From Chloroflexota bacterium (GTDB taxonomy: Bacteria > Chloroflexota > Anaerolineae > Anaerolineales > Anaerolineaceae), in the NCBI GenBank assembly GCA_021372725.1, contig JAJFTV010000076.1:1-44539 (forward strand): a DNA stretch of 44,539 nt, given 5' to 3'. A model generated the notes under the pieces. The model was not told where the DNA came from. It searched no databases and was given only the letters and a program-made list of their open reading frames with translations. Each line of letters starts with the position of its first letter. The stretch's first letter is position 1. Shown one piece after another: positions 1 through 8,846 of the stretch. The position numbers and the translations under genes were made by a program.

Positions 1-832
1 AAGCAGGAAGCTGGCAAATGATATAGGTTTTTTCGAGAAATTCCAGGTACTCGTTCAAAGTCGGACGGGAGATTCCAACGATCTGTGAAAGCTTGGAGTA
101 ATCCAGCTTGTTACCAATTCGTATTGCCAGCATATTAAGAAGCTTCTGCAATTCATTGATCTTACGGAAGTCAGCCATTGCCTGAACATCAATATTGATA
201 TATGAGGAAAAAATGTCGTTCAGGATTTCGCGTTTGACTTCCGGTTTAGGCTCCAGCACAACATTCGGCAGCCCACCAAAAGCAACATATTCCTCATAAT
301 TACTTTTCAGCCGCTCAAACTCGTGAGGGTCAAAACGCATTTCGTCCAGCGTTGTCCGACGGCGGTACGGAATGCCATTGAAGTCAAGGAATTCACCAAA
401 TCCAAGCGGGAACATCTCATAAACAATCTTGCGTCCTGCCATGGATTCGTTAAAGAAATTTTTGAGGTAATAAGAACTGGAACCTGTCAATAAAAACTTG
501 ATGCCATAATGATCGTAAAGATATTTGACCACGCTGGGCAGGTTGGGAGAGTATTGGATCTCATCCAATGCCACCGTCATGGGTTGATCTGGATCCATCC
601 CTAAATTACGAAAGTAATTTAAGACCAGTTCATAATTTCTCTCATTAAAGACAGCCCGTTGATCGAAACGTTCAAGATCCAGGTAAATTTTGTTGGATGA
701 AGGAACCTGATCCAGCAGCCATCGCAGGGTGGTAGTTTTTCCAACCCGGCGCATACCTGTGATCACGATAATTCGCTGGTCTGCCAGAGCCTGCTTAAGC
801 GAAGGAAAAATGGATCTTTCTATCACTTTCAT
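1..832 (-). CDS. AAA ATPase, AAA_14/DUF4143 family (3' end outside window)
   Basis: Reads leftward from an ATG at 832 and stays open to the window edge, giving 277 residues so far. The N-terminus holds a Walker A P-loop, GMRRVGKTT at residues 26-34, followed by a Walker B-like strand ALDEIQY and a sensor-like LLTGSSS. The C-terminal part (FLDFNGIPYRRRTTL, then VAFGGLPNVVL and DYSKLSQIVGISRPTLNEYL) matches the DUF4143 domain with a winged-helix-like segment. These ATPases are common in bacteria and archaea, often several per genome; their cellular role is not established. The gene sits alone, and its upstream region carries nested inverted repeats (835-906). The family call is firm; no function is inferred. 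Confidence 0.88.
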   Translation of the reverse strand, partial: MKVIERSIFPSLKQALADQRIIVITGMRRVGKTTTLRWLLDQVPSSNKIYLDLERFDQRAVFNERNYELVLNYFRNLGMDPDQPMTVALDEIQYSPNLPSVVKYLYDHYGIKFLLTGSSSYYLKNFFNESMAGRKIVYEMFPLGFGEFLDFNGIPYRRRTTLDEMRFDPHEFERLKSNYEEYVAFGGLPNVVLEPKPEVKREILNDIFSSYINIDVQAMADFRKINELQKLLNMLAIRIGNKLDYSKLSQIVGISRPTLNEYLEFLEKTYIICQLPA

Positions 833-834
833 GT

Positions 835-906
835 TTCTATTTTACATAAACATATAGATTTTGTAAAGTAGTAATTTACAAAATATACCATTTTTGTAAA
901 ATAGAA
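835..906. promoter_or_regulatory. Nested inverted repeats upstream of the AAA ATPase
   Basis: A 12-bp inverted repeat (TTCTATTTTACA at 835-846 and its exact complement at 895-906) encloses a second one (TTTTGTAAA at 859-867 with TTTACAAAA at 875-883). All four arms share the core TTTTGTAAA/TTTTACA, so they look like repeated binding sites for one protein in a very AT-rich promoter. The site lies directly before the ATPase start at 832. A role as an operator, possibly autoregulatory, is inference. Confidence 0.5.
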
Positions 907-967
907 TTTCTTTCAGGGAAAACTTTCCTCCTTCCCATAGAGGAAAGGGGGTCGGGGAAATGGGTTT

Positions 968-2131
968 CTAGTCCTCCAACAGCATTGCCGCCAGCAGAGC
1001 CGCCCGTTCCGGCAGCGATGAAATGACGGCAAATTCATCCACGGCATGAGCACCGTCACCCACCACACCCATCCCGTCGAGTGTGGGAACACCCAAAGCC
1101 GCTGTAAAATTCCCGTCCGAACCGCCACCCGAGGAAGCCTCATCAAGCGGAATGCCCATGTCAGCGGCGATGGCTTTGGCCCTGCCATACAATTCGGCAA
1201 TCTGTGGAGTGCGAATCAACGGCGGGCGACCGACACCCCCGCTGACCACCAAGGAGGCTTTAGGATCGTGAGGTTTCAGACCCTGCATGAGCGCTTCAAT
1301 TTTGGGAGCCTCTTCAAGCCGTTCCACACGAACATCCACTTCCACCCAGGCTTCAGCCGGTACCACATTGCTGCGAGTTCCACCCCCGATCACACCCACA
1401 TTCAAGGTGGTGCCGCTCTGATAATCGGTAAATCCCTGGATGGTGATGATCTGACGAGCCAACTCCTCGATGGCATTCACCCCTTTGGCATGGTCTGCAC
1501 CGGCATGTGCAGCCAGCCCTTTCACTTTCACGGTGAATTCCCCCACACCCTTGCGTTGGGTCTTGTATGCGCCGGGGGGTACGGCCGGCTCCATGACAAA
1601 GACCCTGCGGTGTTTCAGCGTTTCTTCTTCGATGACCTGTCGTGAAGTATGGCTGCCAATTTCCTCATCAGAATTCAGGATGAGCGTGAGCCGCCTGTCT
1701 GCCGGCAGCAAATTGAGCTCAAGCAATGCCCGCATGGCAAACAGTGAGACGACGATCCCGCCTTTCATATCTTCCGCGCCGGGGCCGCACAGCCTGTCAC
1801 CCTGTATGGAAGCCGGGCGAACAGCCGTTGTCCCCACAGGCCAGACTGTATCCGTATGGCAGAGCATCAAGGTGCTGCCCGGCCCTGTTCCCCATACCGC
1901 TTTGACATGGTTACCCGCTTCAGGTTGTGCGAGGATTTCGACACCGGCGTTGAGGCTGCGCAAGTGTGCCGCCAGAAAATCACTCTGTACATCCAGTGAG
2001 AGCTTGTGATCGCTGGGGGATTCCATGTTCACCAGCCGAACCAGCAAATCGGTCATTTCCTGCTGGCGGGAGCGCAGAAATTCCAGGATTTTTTGATTGT
2101 TTTTTGTCTGCATCAGGTTTCGCCAATCCAT
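968..2131 (-). CDS. M20 family metallopeptidase (glutamate carboxypeptidase-like)
   Basis: A 387-residue zinc exopeptidase of the M20A/CPG2 type, expected to remove C-terminal amino acids (classically glutamate) from peptides or acylated amino acids. The two-metal site can be followed: H92 and D94 in LCHTDTVWP, bridging D120 in GPGAEDMKGG, catalytic E155 and metal-binding E156 in NSDEEIGS, E180 in FVMEPAVP, and H362 in DGAHAVDEF. The middle section (residues about 190-300) fits the dimerisation domain. There is no signal peptide, so it acts in the cytoplasm. It begins 20 bp after purB on the same strand and is probably cotranscribed with it. The ATG at 2131 lacks a clear ribosome binding site; an ATG at 2113 (MQTKNNQ) is an alternative start. 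Confidence 0.9.
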   Translation of the reverse strand: MDWRNLMQTKNNQKILEFLRSRQQEMTDLLVRLVNMESPSDHKLSLDVQSDFLAAHLRSLNAGVEILAQPEAGNHVKAVWGTGPGSTLMLCHTDTVWPVGTTAVRPASIQGDRLCGPGAEDMKGGIVVSLFAMRALLELNLLPADRRLTLILNSDEEIGSHTSRQVIEEETLKHRRVFVMEPAVPPGAYKTQRKGVGEFTVKVKGLAAHAGADHAKGVNAIEELARQIITIQGFTDYQSGTTLNVGVIGGGTRSNVVPAEAWVEVDVRVERLEEAPKIEALMQGLKPHDPKASLVVSGGVGRPPLIRTPQIAELYGRAKAIAADMGIPLDEASSGGGSDGNFTAALGVPTLDGMGVVGDGAHAVDEFAVISSLPERAALLAAMLLED

Positions 2132-2151
2132 GTTACGTAAATTTTTAAGTT

Positions 2152-3537
2152 TCAGTCTAATACTTCCCGGATCTTTCGTGCCATCCAGTGGGCGCGTTGT
2201 GGAGCAATGCCCGTATGCGAGCTGGCATCCAGCAGGACAGTGATTTCATTTTCAGGCAGGTAGCCCAGAATGACCGGATCATTCCTGATCATTTCCGGCA
2301 GAGGGTTGGGTTTCCCCTCGAAGACCACCTGCCAGGCTTTTAGCGTCAGGCGGCGCAGATGCTCGTGCATTTCCTGCCGGTCTGCACCCTTTTTGGCGAG
2401 TTCCATCAGCAGACTTTCTGTTGCTGCAAACGGAGCGTAGTCTGAAAGATTCTGATGGATGATCTGTTCGCGCACATCCAGCCCTGACACAATGCCCAGC
2501 ATGCTTTTGATCAGCTCATCGCAAATCAAAAATGCCTCCGGCAGCAGTGTGCGGCGGTTGGCGCTGTCATCCAGTGTGCGCTCCAGCAGCGAACTGGCAG
2601 CGTTCTGCCAGGCTACCTGGGGCATACCGGCCAGGACGCGGGCCAGTGAATCAATTTTTTCCGACTGGATGGGGTTGCGTTTGAACGGCATGGCAGAGGA
2701 GCCCACCTGCTTGCTCCCAAATGGTTCCGCCACCTCGCCAATGACCGGTGATTGCAGCAGGCGCAGGTCAAAGGCAAATTTGTAGAGTGATTGTCCCAGC
2801 CCGGCCAGCGCCGAGATGACCTGGTAATCCTGTTTACGGGGGTATGTCTGGGTGGAGACAGGGAAAAAGGGTAAATCCAGCAAGGCGCTCATGTGTGCTT
2901 CAAAAATGGGAAAGTTATTTTCACCCACCAGGTGTACATAGGCTGCTCCGGTGCCAACTGCACCTTTGAATCCCTTCCCGCGCAGTTGAATGCGAATCGC
3001 AGTTAAAGCCAGGTAATCTTCCATCAGGTCCTGGGCGTACATGGACAGACGGTAACCCAAAGTGGAAGGCTCAGCCGGTTGGATATGCGTAAAGGCCATG
3101 ATGGGGGTATCCGCCCAGGTTTCGATTTTCTCTGCCAGAGCCTCCAGCAGCAATTTCAATTTGGCAAGCAGAATATCCAGCGCTTCACGCATACGCAGAA
3201 CATCCGCATTGTCTTCGATATCCATCGAGGTTGCGCCCATGTGCAAAATACCACCTGCCTGCGGGCATTGTTCGGCAAAAGTCTTCAACTCTGCCATCAG
3301 GTCGTGGTGGATTTCCGCTTCGATCTGCAGGGCGCGTTGCATATCGACATCTTCAGCATGGGCTTTCAATTCATCCATCTGGGCGGGGGTGACGAGGCCG
3401 TAAGGCATTTGAGCCTGGGCGATACCCACCCAGATGCGCCGCCAAAGGCAGCGTTTGCGGATTTCACTCCAGATGCTGCGCATTTCATCCGAGCCATAGC
3501 GCCAGGTAAAAGGGGATTGATAGGTTTCAAATGTCAT
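2152..3537 (-). CDS. purB: Adenylosuccinate lyase
   Basis: A 461-residue member of the fumarase/aspartase superfamily. It acts twice in purine synthesis, splitting fumarate from SAICAR and from adenylosuccinate. The superfamily signature is intact as GSSAMPFKRNP, the mobile loop carrying the catalytic serine. HMGATSMDIEDNADVL and FTHIQPAEPSTLGYR match the substrate-binding segments of PurB. Length is normal for the longer PurB subtype. It is the first gene of a likely two-gene unit with the M20 peptidase, driven by the promoter at 3675-3702. No other purine gene is in the window. Confidence 0.93.
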   Translation of the reverse strand: MTFETYQSPFTWRYGSDEMRSIWSEIRKRCLWRRIWVGIAQAQMPYGLVTPAQMDELKAHAEDVDMQRALQIEAEIHHDLMAELKTFAEQCPQAGGILHMGATSMDIEDNADVLRMREALDILLAKLKLLLEALAEKIETWADTPIMAFTHIQPAEPSTLGYRLSMYAQDLMEDYLALTAIRIQLRGKGFKGAVGTGAAYVHLVGENNFPIFEAHMSALLDLPFFPVSTQTYPRKQDYQVISALAGLGQSLYKFAFDLRLLQSPVIGEVAEPFGSKQVGSSAMPFKRNPIQSEKIDSLARVLAGMPQVAWQNAASSLLERTLDDSANRRTLLPEAFLICDELIKSMLGIVSGLDVREQIIHQNLSDYAPFAATESLLMELAKKGADRQEMHEHLRRLTLKAWQVVFEGKPNPLPEMIRNDPVILGYLPENEITVLLDASSHTGIAPQRAHWMARKIREVLD

Positions 3538-3674
3538 AATTTATCTGTTCGGGTATAGGGTTTTGTCAAACGGGTTGATAATGTGAAACAGGTGATATGG
3601 GATCGTTGATTTGATTCTCCAGGAAAGGTTTCATTGCATAAGGTTGTAATCATCAGAAACCACATGACAGAAGT

Positions 3675-3702
3675 AGTATAACAAAGATTATCTTCCGTGC
3701 AA
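3675..3702 (-). promoter_or_regulatory. Predicted promoter of purB
   Basis: On the minus strand, TTGCAC and TATACT are separated by 16 bp. The -10 is preceded by TG at the extended -10 position (TGTTATACT). It predicts a leader of about 130 nt before the purB ATG at 3537. The rest of 3538-3777 shows no gene and no recognised riboswitch. Confidence 0.5.
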
Positions 3703-3777
3703 GCAAGATTTTCGAACATCCTTGTCCCGGGGTGTTGGGGCAGCCGGATTTCTGTAACCAGTCGCTTTTCGGAAATT

Positions 3778-4767
3778 TTATAAGGGAATAATGCAGATAA
3801 TCAGCCAGTATAGTCCCGCAGCCAGCAGGGCAGTGGCAGGAATGGTCAGAAACCAGGCGGTCAGTATCTCGCCGGCCACACCCCAGCGCACCTTGCTGAT
3901 ACGTTCAGCAGCACCTACGCCCATAATGGAAGAGCTTACCACCTGGGTGGTGCTGACCGGCCCACCAAACAAAGAAGCAATCAAGATTACAGACGCCGAG
4001 GATAACTGTGCCGAAAAACCATCAATCGGCCGGATTTTATAGAATTTTGCACCCAATGTACGGATTAATTTCCATCCCCCCACACTTGTACCCAATGCAA
4101 TCATACTGGCGCACAGGAGTTTCACCCACAGGGGTACTTCGAAGGACGGAATGACACCTCCGGTAACCAAAGCCAGCGTAATGACACCCATTGTCTTTTG
4201 GGCATCATTTGTTCCATGACTGAGAGCCAGAGCCAGCGAAGTGACAATCTGGGAACGCTTGAATACACCATTTACCCGTGGTGTTGCCTGAAATGAGAGT
4301 AACTGCACCAGTCTCAACATGATAAAGCCAACAATAAAACCGATCACCGGAGAGATGAACAAGGCAATCAATACTTTTGTAAGGCCCGGCATCAGGATGG
4401 CCTGCCAGCCGACACCCATGACTACCGCTCCAACAATACCACCAATCAGGGCATGGGATGAACTGCTGGGGAAGCCCAGATACCATGTCAACAAATTCCA
4501 GCAAATGGCACTCAGCAGGGCTGCGATAAGAACCTGGATGCTGATGCTGTCACTTCCCACAATTTCATGCCCGATCGTTTCCGCGACTGCGACCCCAAAA
4601 ATAAACGGGCCCGCAAACTCCGCCAAGGCTGTCATAGAGAGGGCTTTTCTGGGGGAAAGTGCCCTGGTGGAAATCATGGTCGCAACTATATTGCTCGAAT
4701 CATGTACTCCATTCAGGAAATCGAATATCAAGGATAGAACAATTACAATAATCAGTGTGGCAGGCAT
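3778..4767 (-). CDS. pit: Inorganic phosphate transporter, PiT family
   Basis: A 329-residue integral membrane protein with about ten hydrophobic segments. It has the two inverted PiT signature repeats, DFLNGVHDSSNIVATMI near the N-terminus and ALSHGTNDAQKTMGV near residue 185; the GxNDxxx-type motifs bind phosphate and cation. PiT proteins import phosphate, usually as a metal-phosphate complex, with protons or sodium. It follows the DUF47 gene by 15 bp on the same strand, the usual partner arrangement. The length is at the short end of the family, as in many archaeal and anaerobe homologues. The call is secure; driving ion and direction are not visible. Confidence 0.92.
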   Translation of the reverse strand: MPATLIIVIVLSLIFDFLNGVHDSSNIVATMISTRALSPRKALSMTALAEFAGPFIFGVAVAETIGHEIVGSDSISIQVLIAALLSAICWNLLTWYLGFPSSSSHALIGGIVGAVVMGVGWQAILMPGLTKVLIALFISPVIGFIVGFIMLRLVQLLSFQATPRVNGVFKRSQIVTSLALALSHGTNDAQKTMGVITLALVTGGVIPSFEVPLWVKLLCASMIALGTSVGGWKLIRTLGAKFYKIRPIDGFSAQLSSASVILIASLFGGPVSTTQVVSSSIMGVGAAERISKVRWGVAGEILTAWFLTIPATALLAAGLYWLIICIIPL

Positions 4768-4782
4768 ATCTTGGTCTTTGAC

Positions 4783-5403
4783 CTATGTAGTTTTTACGAT
4801 AATGTCAGCGATAATATTGGCAGCTTCATCTCCACGGTCGGCCGCATTACTGAGGTGGCGGTAAACCTCACGGGATTTAAGCATCCTGACAACGTGTTTG
4901 ATATCCTCCGCCCCGTGGAACAAATCAGCGAGTGCTTCGCGGTAAACATCTTCAACGCGGTTCTCCAATGCCTTGGCCCGTTGGGCATGCTCATTGGCCA
5001 CACCCGGATATTCCGCCAACCGGTCGACAGCCTGTAATAACTCAAATCCGGCATCCCGCAGCAGCGATGCGATGCGCTGCATAAACGGGGTGGGTTTAAC
5101 CTTAAGCAGCTCCATTTCGCTGACAGTACTGTAAGCGTAATCGATCACATCATCAATGGCACGCGAGAGCGAAAAAACATCTTCGCGGTCGAATGGGGTT
5201 ACAAAAGTCCGGTTGAGCTCATGAATTAAAATCCGCCGGGCTTCGTCAGCTTCCTTTTCCTTTGAAACCAGAAGAGCCGCAGCGGCCGGGTTTTGATCGT
5301 TCATATACGTTTTCAACGCCTCCAACCCATCAAGCGTCAAAATCGCCTGATCATGCAACATCCTGATAAATACATTCGTTCTTTTCTTAAACAACCTCTT
5401 CAC
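4783..5403 (-). CDS. DUF47 family (PhoU-like) PiT accessory protein
   Basis: A 206-residue, mostly helical protein of the DUF47/TIGR00153 family, structurally related to PhoU, with acidic clusters such as SKEKEADEARR, FDREDVFSLSRAIDDVIDY and DRGDEAANIIADI that in this fold bind metals. DUF47 proteins are nearly always encoded beside a PiT transporter and are thought to control it or couple it to phosphate status. The start is a GTG at 5403 with AAGGAG ten bases before it. It is the first gene of the pair, 15 bp ahead of the transporter. The 202 bp upstream (5404-5605) contain no other supported gene. Confidence 0.88.
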   Translation of the reverse strand: MKRLFKKRTNVFIRMLHDQAILTLDGLEALKTYMNDQNPAAAALLVSKEKEADEARRILIHELNRTFVTPFDREDVFSLSRAIDDVIDYAYSTVSEMELLKVKPTPFMQRIASLLRDAGFELLQAVDRLAEYPGVANEHAQRAKALENRVEDVYREALADLFHGAEDIKHVVRMLKSREVYRHLSNAADRGDEAANIIADIIVKTT

Positions 5404-5605
5404 GATTTATTTTCTCCTTCAGCCCAATTTGACGATACAGCCTGCATCTTCCAACATTCCGTCTTTTCAAAGCAGCCGGATTTTCCAAACAGATCACCTG
5501 GCTTTCAGACGCCAGCCACGCAGAAGTTCGCTCACCAGGATTGGATGACTTACTCCGGCAAATCTTGGTTTTTTCGACGAAACCTTGCAAGAGAATTGCG
5601 GTCGA

Positions 5606-6265
5606 CTATAACCGGCGCTGGATCCAGGCATTATGATCCATCATATCCCGGTCATAGATTAACCGCATCCAAATCATGCGCTTTCGTTCAGGACCAGGCG
5701 GTGGCAGTGGACGGCGATTTGCCTCCAATCGTTTCGTAAGCATAACAACCAGGGTGGCACCAATCAGCCAAAAGAGAATACTTGAGCTTTCCAGCAGCCA
5801 GACCAGCAGCGGCATGCTGGCAATGCCGGCCAGCCCCCAGGGCGCCGAGTCTTTCAGGGCATAGCCGGTTGCAAGAAAAGCAAGCACCCATACATCGCCC
5901 CAGGGAAAAAGAATCAAGAGAACCCCCAGAAAGGGAGTGAAACCTCTCCCGCCGGTGAATTTCAGGTAGATTGGCCAGTTGTGTCCAACCATGGCTGCCA
6001 GGCCGGCTGCAGCCGCTCCAGCCCCGCCGAAACCCCAATGCAGCCCCAGCCAGGTCGGCAACGCTGCCTTGGTGATATCCAGAACACTTACCGGCACAAC
6101 CAGCCAGTGTTGGACGTGTTCATAAATCATCGAACCACTCACCGTTCCGCTTCCATAACGTCGAATGTCGATACCTTTAATCATTTTAGCCGTCAGAAAT
6201 GCCACCGGAACTGAGCCTAACAGGTAGGCTGACAGGATTAACAGAAGAGTTTTATATGCGGGCAT
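5606..6265 (-). CDS. PlsY-like glycerol-3-phosphate acyltransferase homologue, diverged motif
   Basis: A 219-residue membrane protein with five to six hydrophobic segments and clear PlsY architecture: LLGSVPVAFLTAKMIKGIDIRRYGSG at the N-terminus, then GHNWPIYLKFTGGRGF, close to the canonical GHxFPVFxxFKGGKG. Classical PlsY moves an acyl group from acyl-phosphate to glycerol-3-phosphate in the first step of phospholipid synthesis. The first catalytic loop is altered: canonical PlsY has GSGNxGATN, whereas this protein reads GSGTVSGSMIYEHV and so lacks the Asn and Thr-Asn residues. It may use another acceptor or be a non-canonical paralogue. The ATG at 6265 has GGAGG nine bases before it. Family membership is confident, activity is not, so no plsY symbol is given. 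Confidence 0.75.
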   Translation of the reverse strand: MPAYKTLLLILSAYLLGSVPVAFLTAKMIKGIDIRRYGSGTVSGSMIYEHVQHWLVVPVSVLDITKAALPTWLGLHWGFGGAGAAAAGLAAMVGHNWPIYLKFTGGRGFTPFLGVLLILFPWGDVWVLAFLATGYALKDSAPWGLAGIASMPLLVWLLESSSILFWLIGATLVVMLTKRLEANRRPLPPPGPERKRMIWMRLIYDRDMMDHNAWIQRRL

Positions 6266-6575
6266 TGAATTGAGCCTCCTGGTTTACGATGAGCTTGTTT
6301 ATCCCTGTTTTATAATTCAAAAAATGATACTTTAATCATACTTTCCCTCATATTCTAACCTCTTTGCATATGATATGATATTTTTACGGGTCGCACGTTT
6401 ATCAAACAAGGCCAATACTGATACAATAGGGTGATTATTATCCGGATCCTGATCTGTGCAGCGGGATGTTTTGGTGTCCATTCCTCACAGTCTCTCCAAT
6501 TGATTAAGAAAACTGGTCGACTGCAAATTCATTCCCTGCAAGAAACAGAACCCGGATGAATTTTGGAGCAATAAC
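6266..6575. other. Intergenic region, divergent 5' ends
   Basis: This 310-bp gap separates the PlsY-like gene (leftward) from the lipoprotein gene (rightward). It holds the ribosome binding site of the former and the predicted promoter of the latter at 6399-6427. No small gene or RNA structure could be supported in the rest. Confidence 0.5.
6399..6427 (+). promoter_or_regulatory. Predicted promoter of the lipoprotein gene
   Basis: TTATCA (6399-6404) and TACAAT (6422-6427) are 17 bp apart, matching the sigma-70-type consensus at 4/6 and 5/6. It implies a leader of about 140 nt before the ATG at 6576. Confidence 0.45.
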
Positions 6576-7136
6576 ATGACAAAAGGCAAATTCCTGATCC
6601 TGACCAGCATGATATTGACGATAATCCTGGGTGGATGCGGCCTCTTTTCCAAAACAGCCCGCTTGAAAGACATAGAAATAACCATCGATGGTAACCCGGC
6701 TGAGTGGGAACCCTTTCCGACCGTCCACGTCGATAAAAAAGGTGACAATATCAGTATTGAGTACGACATGTCAGTCATCAAAGCGTTTACCAATAACGAA
6801 ACTGGCCAAATTTATATTCTTGTTGAAAGTTATATCCCCCCGCAAGAGATTACCAGCGTGGAAGTTGACTTGCAGTATGGCGATGAGTATTACCGGGTGG
6901 GTTTACCCTCCGGCGAAAGACTCTATGGGGCTGTGGCAAAGCAAACTGGAGAAGGTGAATGGGAAACGGTCACCGACCAGCTCGATTTTAGCATGGCCAC
7001 CGCAGAAGCAACTGAAATGTCATTCCCCATCGATAATTTTCCAGATCCGAGCCAGTTGAAAATCGCCAAAATCCGCATCATGGGCGGCATCTGCTGCAAC
7101 CAGTATGAATATTACGCCATCGATTTTATGGATTAG
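6576..7136 (+). CDS. Putative lipoprotein with carbohydrate-binding-like (CBM9/DOMON-type) fold
   Basis: A 186-residue protein with a lipoprotein signal peptide: MTKGKF, a hydrophobic stretch, then the lipobox ILGGC, so the mature protein should begin at Cys 21 and be membrane-anchored outside the cell. The next segment, DIEITIDGNPAEWEPFP, is the usual opening of CBM9-like beta-sandwich domains, and the rest is strand-rich and polar with a late GGICCNQYEYYAIDF. CBM9-like domains bind sugars or haem, but no binding residues can be assigned here. GGAG lies ten bases before the ATG. The MFS exporter follows 56 bp later on the same strand; a functional link is unproven. Confidence 0.7.
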   Translation: MTKGKFLILTSMILTIILGGCGLFSKTARLKDIEITIDGNPAEWEPFPTVHVDKKGDNISIEYDMSVIKAFTNNETGQIYILVESYIPPQEITSVEVDLQYGDEYYRVGLPSGERLYGAVAKQTGEGEWETVTDQLDFSMATAEATEMSFPIDNFPDPSQLKIAKIRIMGGICCNQYEYYAIDFMD

Positions 7137-7192
7137 TGTGCAAATTCTCATCATGCATGCCACAATTTTTTAGAATTTAGGGATTTTTACAA

Positions 7193-8683
7193 GTGAAATC
7201 GAATAATATAGATCATTCCAAAATTGATTACCGGTATAAATGGTATGTTATGGCTGCGACAGGCATGGGCATTTTCCTGGGAACCATCGACGGCAGCATC
7301 GTCAATATTACTTTGCCAACCATGGTGGAATATTTTGAAACCAGCTTTTCAACCATTCAGTGGGTGGTGCTGGTGTACCTGTTGACGGTCAGCACATTGA
7401 TGCTCAGTGTGGGCCGCCTGGCAGATATTAAGGGGAAAAAACCTGTTTATACCGTTGGTTTTGCTGTCTTTATCATCGGCTCATTATTGTGCGGTCTTTC
7501 TCAAACGGTACAAACTTTGATTGCTGCACGTGTTTTGCAAGGGATAGGCGCCTCCATGGTGATGGCGCTGGGAATGGCCATCGTGACCGAGTCGTTCCCT
7601 CCAGAGGAGCGCGGCCGGGCATTGGGCCTGACCGGAGCAATTGTCTCCATCGGCGTGGTAATCGGCCCTACACTGGGCGGATTGATTGTCGAGCACCTTT
7701 CCTGGCACTGGATTTTCTTTGTCAACATCCCCATCGGTTTGATAGGCATCCCGATGATCATCCGCTTTGTACCGGATTTACGGCCCACGGGTCACCAGCG
7801 TTTTGACTTTGCCGGAGCAATCACTCTGTTGTTGTGCCTGTTATGCCTGCTGCTTGGATTAAGTTTGGGACAGGAACGCGGTTTTACCGACAGCCCGGTT
7901 TTATTATTGTTTTTAGGATTTCTGGTATTTCTGGCCTTATTCATCATGGCAGAACGCCAGGCAGCACAGCCGATGATCGATCTGGCATTATTTAAAAACG
8001 TTTTACTGCGTACCAACCTGATCACCGGCTTTCTAACCTTTGTGACCCAGGCTGGCAGTATTTTCCTGCTGCCCTTTTATCTGCAAAATTCTTTGGGGTA
8101 CAGCGCACAACAGGCCGGATTTATGATGGTGGTGGTACCCATCTGTCTGGGGATAACAGCCCCAATTTCGGGAGCTCTTTCGGACAAGATTGGCACGCGT
8201 CCCATCACTGCCCTGGGGTTGGCATTCCTGCTGGTGGGATATATAAGCGCCAGCACCCTTTCGCTGGAGACAACCACACTGGGGTACATCCTGCGCTTTA
8301 TACCGGTCGGACTGGGTGTTGGAATTTTCCAGTCACCCAACAACAGCGCTGTGATGGGTTCTGCGCCAAAAGAACAGCTTGGGGTGGTTTCCAGTTTGCT
8401 GGCAATTACCCGCACGCTTGGCCAGACTACCGGTATCGCAGTGCTGGGAGCCGTGTGGGCTTCCCGAACATTTTTCTACGCCGGGCAGGTTTATCCGGGC
8501 GGGGCAACGGATGCCCCTTTTGCCGCCCAGGTCAGCGGCCAACATGATACATTTATTCTTGCTGTTATTATCACCAGCGCAAGCCTTGTACTGGCAATCA
8601 TGGCTCTGGTGCGTGAGAGAAATATGAAAAAATTGCAAGTGGAAAGCATCTCTTCTTCTGCCGGTGAGGGTATCGGAAAATAG
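7193..8683 (+). CDS. MFS transporter, DHA2 (14-TMS, EmrB/QacA) family
   Basis: A 496-residue polytopic protein with about 14 hydrophobic segments. It has the DHA2 markers: LDGSIVN-type motif D1 as GTIDGSIVNITLPTM, motif A as GRLADIKGKKPVY, motif B as AARVLQGIGASMVM, and motif C as GPTLGGLIVEHLSWHWIFFVNIP. The family exports drugs, dyes, bile acids and other lipophilic compounds using the proton gradient. The start is a GTG at 7193 preceded weakly by AGGGAT; the N-terminus up to the first helix is short and polar, as expected. A strong terminator follows at 8697-8747. The substrate cannot be read from the sequence. Confidence 0.9.
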   Translation: MKSNNIDHSKIDYRYKWYVMAATGMGIFLGTIDGSIVNITLPTMVEYFETSFSTIQWVVLVYLLTVSTLMLSVGRLADIKGKKPVYTVGFAVFIIGSLLCGLSQTVQTLIAARVLQGIGASMVMALGMAIVTESFPPEERGRALGLTGAIVSIGVVIGPTLGGLIVEHLSWHWIFFVNIPIGLIGIPMIIRFVPDLRPTGHQRFDFAGAITLLLCLLCLLLGLSLGQERGFTDSPVLLLFLGFLVFLALFIMAERQAAQPMIDLALFKNVLLRTNLITGFLTFVTQAGSIFLLPFYLQNSLGYSAQQAGFMMVVVPICLGITAPISGALSDKIGTRPITALGLAFLLVGYISASTLSLETTTLGYILRFIPVGLGVGIFQSPNNSAVMGSAPKEQLGVVSSLLAITRTLGQTTGIAVLGAVWASRTFFYAGQVYPGGATDAPFAAQVSGQHDTFILAVIITSASLVLAIMALVRERNMKKLQVESISSSAGEGIGK

Positions 8684-8696
8684 CCAGGCAGTTTAG

Positions 8697-8747
8697 CCAC
8701 GAAAAACACGAACCAATCCTGATTTTTCGTGTCTTTTGTGGTTTTTT
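8697..8747 (+). terminator. Rho-independent terminator after the DHA2 transporter
   Basis: A 16-bp stem (8697-8712 with 8726-8741, 14 of 16 paired) is followed directly by six T residues at 8742-8747. It separates the transporter from the S9 peptidase cluster. Confidence 0.85.
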
Positions 8748-8846
8748 CTCACAGCAATGTCGCAGGTGACGATGTGGAAAGTGAACTTGACAAGCGACCA
8801 GTAGAGTACGTCAGCATTAGATAAATATTCAAATGGAGAAAATAAC

